27,887 nt of DNA, taken from NCBI GenBank assembly GCA_937960895.1, contig CALCJD010000105.1:1-27887 (forward strand). The letters run 5' to 3'. How positions within the stretch are numbered: the first letter of the stretch is position 1; every line of letters starts with the position of its first letter. A program made the position numbers and the translations under genes. Source of the DNA: an uncultured Spartobacteria bacterium. Lineage in GTDB: Bacteria; Verrucomicrobiota; Verrucomicrobiia; Chthoniobacterales; Terrimicrobiaceae. The notes below the pieces were generated by a model that was not told where the DNA came from, did no database searches, and worked only from the letters and a program-made list of their open reading frames with translations. This document shows positions 24,999-27,887 of this stretch, piece by piece.

Positions 24999-25165
24999 CC
25001 GTCCGTCCCATGCACTTTTGGAATCCTCCCAGAAATGCCCGTTCCCATGCACCCCCAAAAGGTCCGTTGTCGTTGACGGAAAGGATCCGTCGGACCCGCC
25101 GGGTCCCCCCGCCCGGCCGATGGACTCCCCCCTTGTCATCACCCCGAATTTTTTGAACTCTTTTC

Positions 25166-25178
25166 TGACATAGTCAAT
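25166..25178. promoter_or_regulatory. TGACATAGTCAAT box, proximal copy
   Basis: Contains the inverted repeat TGAC-ATA-GTCA and lies 18 nt before ATG 25197. That position suits a repressor blocking initiation, or a promoter-proximal element. See the distal copy at 24986. Confidence 0.35.
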
Positions 25179-25196
25179 TAAAGTCATTTTCCTCCC

Positions 25197-27887
25197 ATGA
25201 AACTTCTCACCTCTTTGAGCCTCTTTGCGGCCGTCTGCGGTCAGTGTCTGGCAACGGTTGTTCTGGTGGATTTCGGTTATCCCTCCACGGCGACATCGGG
25301 CCATTGGAACAACGTCACATTCGCCGGGGCGGATTCTCCCTATTCGAATCTCAATCAGTCTCTGATCGACAACACGGGCGCCTCCACGGGGTTCAAGCTC
25401 GACACGGTGGCCACCCTCATCGGCACCAACACCTCGGGAGCGACCTCCACGTCCACGGGATTCCCCGGGACGGCAACCGGCGACTCGTTTTACATCACCG
25501 GCACCAACACGATCACCCTCGCCTTCACCAACCTGGATCCCGCCCGGGTATACAGCTTCGATTTTTACGCCTCCCGGATGTCGGCCGGTGAAACCCGCAT
25601 CACGAAGTTTCAGGTGACGGGCGGCAACAAGAGCGAGCCCACCACGCTGAATGCGTCGGACAATGTCAACACCCTGGCGTCGCTTTCCGGATTCACGCCG
25701 GACAGCAACGGCAAAATCACCATCGTTGTGTCGCGGGAAGCGGGTTCGTATGGGTATCTGGGCGTGGTGCGCATGACCTCCGAGGCGGCCCCGCCTCCGC
25801 CCACCGCCACCCGGACGATTTCCGTCGATTTCGGAGCGCCCACCATGCCGTCGTCGGACAACTGGAACAATGTCACCTACAATGGCGCGGACACACCCTA
25901 TTCGAATCTTGGTCTCGCCCTGATCGACAACACCGGGACCGCCACGGGAATCACCCTCGACACGGTCGCCACCCTCATGGGCACCAATGGAAACGGTTCG
26001 ACGTCCACGTCCACCGGATACCCGCCGCTGGCCACAGCGGATTCGTTTTACATCACCGGGACCAACACGATCACCCTGACCCTGTCCAATCTGAATCCCG
26101 GGCATCTTTACAGCTTCGACTTTTACGCCTCCCGCATGGGCGTGTCGCAGGCGCGCGTCACCCGGTATCAGGTGGCCGGAGGCAACAAGACCGAAAACGT
26201 CACGCTGGACGCCTCAAACAATGTGAACAACATCGTGACGCTTTCCGGTTTCAGTCCGAACGCAAACGGCAAAATCACCGTCACCGTCTCCCGCGTCTCC
26301 GGGGATTACGGATATCTCGGAGTCATGCAGGTGAAAACCTCCTCCGGTTCGTCGGGGCCCCTGGTTTCTCCCAATTTCATCGATCAAGCGGCGGTCGGTC
26401 TCCATCCCAATCCCGGTTTCGAGAACGGCACCACCGGATGGATCAACATCCAACGGACCAGCACTCCGGGGGAAGTGGCCAACGGGTCCTATTCCGCCTA
26501 CAACGGCGGGGTGGGCTGGTATCTGAATCTGGACATCACCTCCCCCTCCACCATGCCCGCGCAGCCGGACAAATACTACCGGCTGGTCTCGACGATCGCC
26601 TCCGAGAACAACACCCTGGCCGGCGGTCCCGACCTCACCGCGGCCTGCGTCGACGCCTCGGGCGCCACGCTTTCCGAGACCTATCTGACCGAGGTGCCGC
26701 TACAGGGCACGCGGCCCTACAAGCGGGTTGAGACGGGCTTTTTTGCCCCGCCCAACACGGTTGCCATCAAACTCCGGCTGCGTTACGGGCCGGCGGCCGG
26801 TTCGAAATTCTTCTATGACGACACCCAGGTTTACCGGATCGACAACCTTCCGGTTCGCGCGGTGCCGACCTACAACAATGTGAGCGTTTACATCGCGCGG
26901 GCGTCGCAGCAGTCCGGGGAAAAGGCGCACATCTTTTACCGGAAGATGGGGCAGACGACATGGACGGAGGCCTATCCGCCGATCTATGACGCGACCCGTC
27001 AGGAATACCGCGGCAGCATTGTCGGCCTCGACGAAAACACCACCTACGAGGTGCAGGCCGTCATCGAAGCGGGCGGCACCGCCCTTGAGGAGGCCGGCAC
27101 CCGCGTCACCACCTGGAACTCCGATCCGCCCATCGCCGCCACCTACACGGTTTCCAGCCTCCACACGTCGGGCGAATGGAAGATTGAGAACCTGCATGGT
27201 TCCCCCACCGGCTGGATCAAGATTGTCGGCACGGGAACCAACGATGTCGACGGCGGTTATGTCACCACCGGCGGCGACGACTACGGGCGCGCCATTCTCA
27301 TCAAGAACTGCGACTATCTGATTCTTGAAAACATCCACGTGAAAGGCGGACGGTTCCACGGCATCGAGGTGCGAAACGGGGATAACATCCGCATCTCCCG
27401 CTGCGAAATCGAGGGCTGGGCCCGGAATCCCAATGTCGTGGTCAACGGGGTGGCCTATGAAAGCCAGGCCGACGCCACGGCCAAGAAGCCCATCGATCTC
27501 GACGCCGCGGTGTTTCTCAACGCCAGCAACCGGGTCACGGTGGAGCGCTGTTACATGCACGATCCGCGCACCGGATCGCACTCGCAGGTGACCTACGGCA
27601 CCCACACCACCGGACCCAACGGCATCTTTGTGAAAAATGCCGGACCGCAAAACGGCAACCATGTGGTCCGTTACAACGACATCATCGGCAGCGACCAACG
27701 CCGTTGGAACGACGCCATCGAAGGCTACGGCAACGGGCTGACCTACGGATCTTTCGGCCGCGACAGCGACATTCACGGCAACATGCTGGCCATGGGCAGC
27801 GATGACGGCATCGAATTCGACGGCGGCCAGATGAACCTGCGCTTCTTCGGCAATCGCGTCGAAAATTTCTACTGTGGCATCAGCGTC
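25197..27887 (+). CDS. Large secreted multidomain beta-helix protein, 3' end outside the window
   Basis: Open frame of 897 codons without a stop to the window edge. ATG 25197 starts a signal peptide (MKLLTSLSLFAAVCGQCLA). Residues about 23-197 and 208-383 are two copies of one jelly-roll-like domain (both VDFG..., WNNVT, SFDFYASRM, YGYLGV). Residues about 400-555 resemble a carbohydrate-binding module (HPNPGFENGTTGW, FYDDTQVYRI). Residues about 559-645 are a fibronectin type III domain (YNNVSVYIARAS, NTTYEVQAV, TTW). From about 665 a right-handed beta-helix begins (YLILENIHVKGGRFHG, DNIRISRCEIEGW, DGIEFDGG). The fold suggests a secreted polysaccharide lyase or hydrolase that binds polymer through its front modules. 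No catalytic family could be named. The minus-strand open frames within it are shadows. Confidence 0.85.
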   Translation, partial: MKLLTSLSLFAAVCGQCLATVVLVDFGYPSTATSGHWNNVTFAGADSPYSNLNQSLIDNTGASTGFKLDTVATLIGTNTSGATSTSTGFPGTATGDSFYITGTNTITLAFTNLDPARVYSFDFYASRMSAGETRITKFQVTGGNKSEPTTLNASDNVNTLASLSGFTPDSNGKITIVVSREAGSYGYLGVVRMTSEAAPPPPTATRTISVDFGAPTMPSSDNWNNVTYNGADTPYSNLGLALIDNTGTATGITLDTVATLMGTNGNGSTSTSTGYPPLATADSFYITGTNTITLTLSNLNPGHLYSFDFYASRMGVSQARVTRYQVAGGNKTENVTLDASNNVNNIVTLSGFSPNANGKITVTVSRVSGDYGYLGVMQVKTSSGSSGPLVSPNFIDQAAVGLHPNPGFENGTTGWINIQRTSTPGEVANGSYSAYNGGVGWYLNLDITSPSTMPAQPDKYYRLVSTIASENNTLAGGPDLTAACVDASGATLSETYLTEVPLQGTRPYKRVETGFFAPPNTVAIKLRLRYGPAAGSKFFYDDTQVYRIDNLPVRAVPTYNNVSVYIARASQQSGEKAHIFYRKMGQTTWTEAYPPIYDATRQEYRGSIVGLDENTTYEVQAVIEAGGTALEEAGTRVTTWNSDPPIAATYTVSSLHTSGEWKIENLHGSPTGWIKIVGTGTNDVDGGYVTTGGDDYGRAILIKNCDYLILENIHVKGGRFHGIEVRNGDNIRISRCEIEGWARNPNVVVNGVAYESQADATAKKPIDLDAAVFLNASNRVTVERCYMHDPRTGSHSQVTYGTHTTGPNGIFVKNAGPQNGNHVVRYNDIIGSDQRRWNDAIEGYGNGLTYGSFGRDSDIHGNMLAMGSDDGIEFDGGQMNLRFFGNRVENFYCGISV
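25263..25787 (+). repeat. First copy of a tandem domain repeat
   Basis: Encodes about 175 residues that recur at 25818-26345. Many short blocks are identical at the DNA level, for example TTTTACATCACCGG and ACCAACACGATCACCCT. Confidence 0.8.
25818..26345 (+). repeat. Second copy of the tandem domain repeat
   Basis: About 176 residues; shares CCTATTCGAATCT, ACCAACACGATCACCCT and TTTTACGCCTCCCG with the first copy. The linker between copies is Pro/Thr-rich. The level of identity suggests internal duplication followed by moderate divergence. Confidence 0.8.

Larger units (their letters stand above)
24448..25196. other. 749-bp stretch without a recognisable gene
   Basis: The part from about 24520 to 24720 is clearly more AT-rich than the rest of the window (runs such as CTCTTTTTCAAAAAAAC). 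Short open frames cross it but none resembles a protein. It contains the paired TGRCATAGTCAAT boxes (24986 and 25166) and a direct repeat TCCCATGCAC (25006-25015 and 25043-25052). A CTTTTGG/CCAAAAG inverted pair also lies at 25015-25061. The end is the upstream region of the beta-helix gene at 25197. Confidence 0.5.

Noticed and set aside
25153..25181. TTGAAC with a possible -10 sequence as a sigma-70 promoter before 25197
   Set aside because: At 17-bp spacing the -10 reads AATTAA, a weak match; other pairs have wrong spacing. Not strong enough to annotate.
24792..27776. Long minus-strand open frames antisense to the beta-helix gene (24792-26105 and 26700-27776)
   Set aside because: The plus-strand frame has a signal peptide and recognisable repeated domains; the antisense products are Arg/Gly/Val-rich, have no domain and mirror GC-rich codon use.

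Overview
The window is GC-rich bacterial DNA and most likely comes from a member of the Verrucomicrobiota. Two things point there: a four-gene pseudopilin set with the layout of the 'Verru_Chthon cassette' (proteins D, B, C and A), and an autotransporter-strand-type surface protein ending in a PEP-CTERM sorting signal. Two LacI-type repressors and several secreted glycan-active proteins surround them. There are no rRNA, tRNA or CRISPR features and no recognisable insertion sequence.

Layout. (1) 249-7214, minus strand: a LacI-type regulator, then a sialate-O-acetylesterase-type SGNH esterase and two tandem GH71-like (alpha-1,3-glucanase family) secreted proteins; the genes overlap or nearly touch. 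(2) 7297-10467, plus strand: an FAD-dependent oxidoreductase and a secreted beta-helix protein resembling GH110 alpha-galactosidases. (3) 10481-14102, minus strand: a PEP-CTERM surface protein, a LamG-domain secreted protein and a polysaccharide pyruvyl transferase-like protein. (4) 14221-21839, minus strand: a tight run of six genes, made of pseudopilin genes D-B-C-A, an unrecognised secreted protein and a third GH71-like protein. (5) 22101-23120, plus strand: a second LacI-type regulator. (6) 23121-25196: a degraded zone with a frameshifted beta-helix pseudogene, broken coding fragments and an AT-richer stretch without genes. (7) 25197 to the window edge, plus strand: a large secreted multidomain beta-helix protein that continues beyond the window.

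How it fits together. A 14-bp inverted-repeat motif, about CTTATCACGATAAG, occurs in front of four transcription units, with a weaker variant in front of a fifth. Each copy lies 47-65 nt upstream of a start codon. The two LacI proteins have very similar recognition helices, so one regulon is plausible. In it, a glycan signal would jointly switch on secreted hydrolases and an esterase, an oxidoreductase, a surface-anchored protein and the pseudopilin apparatus. That would make the locus a regulated glycan-degradation system with its own pilus-like or type II secretion-like component, rather than a SusC/SusD-type locus. The regulon and the secretion link are inferences; the gene families rest on motifs read by eye.
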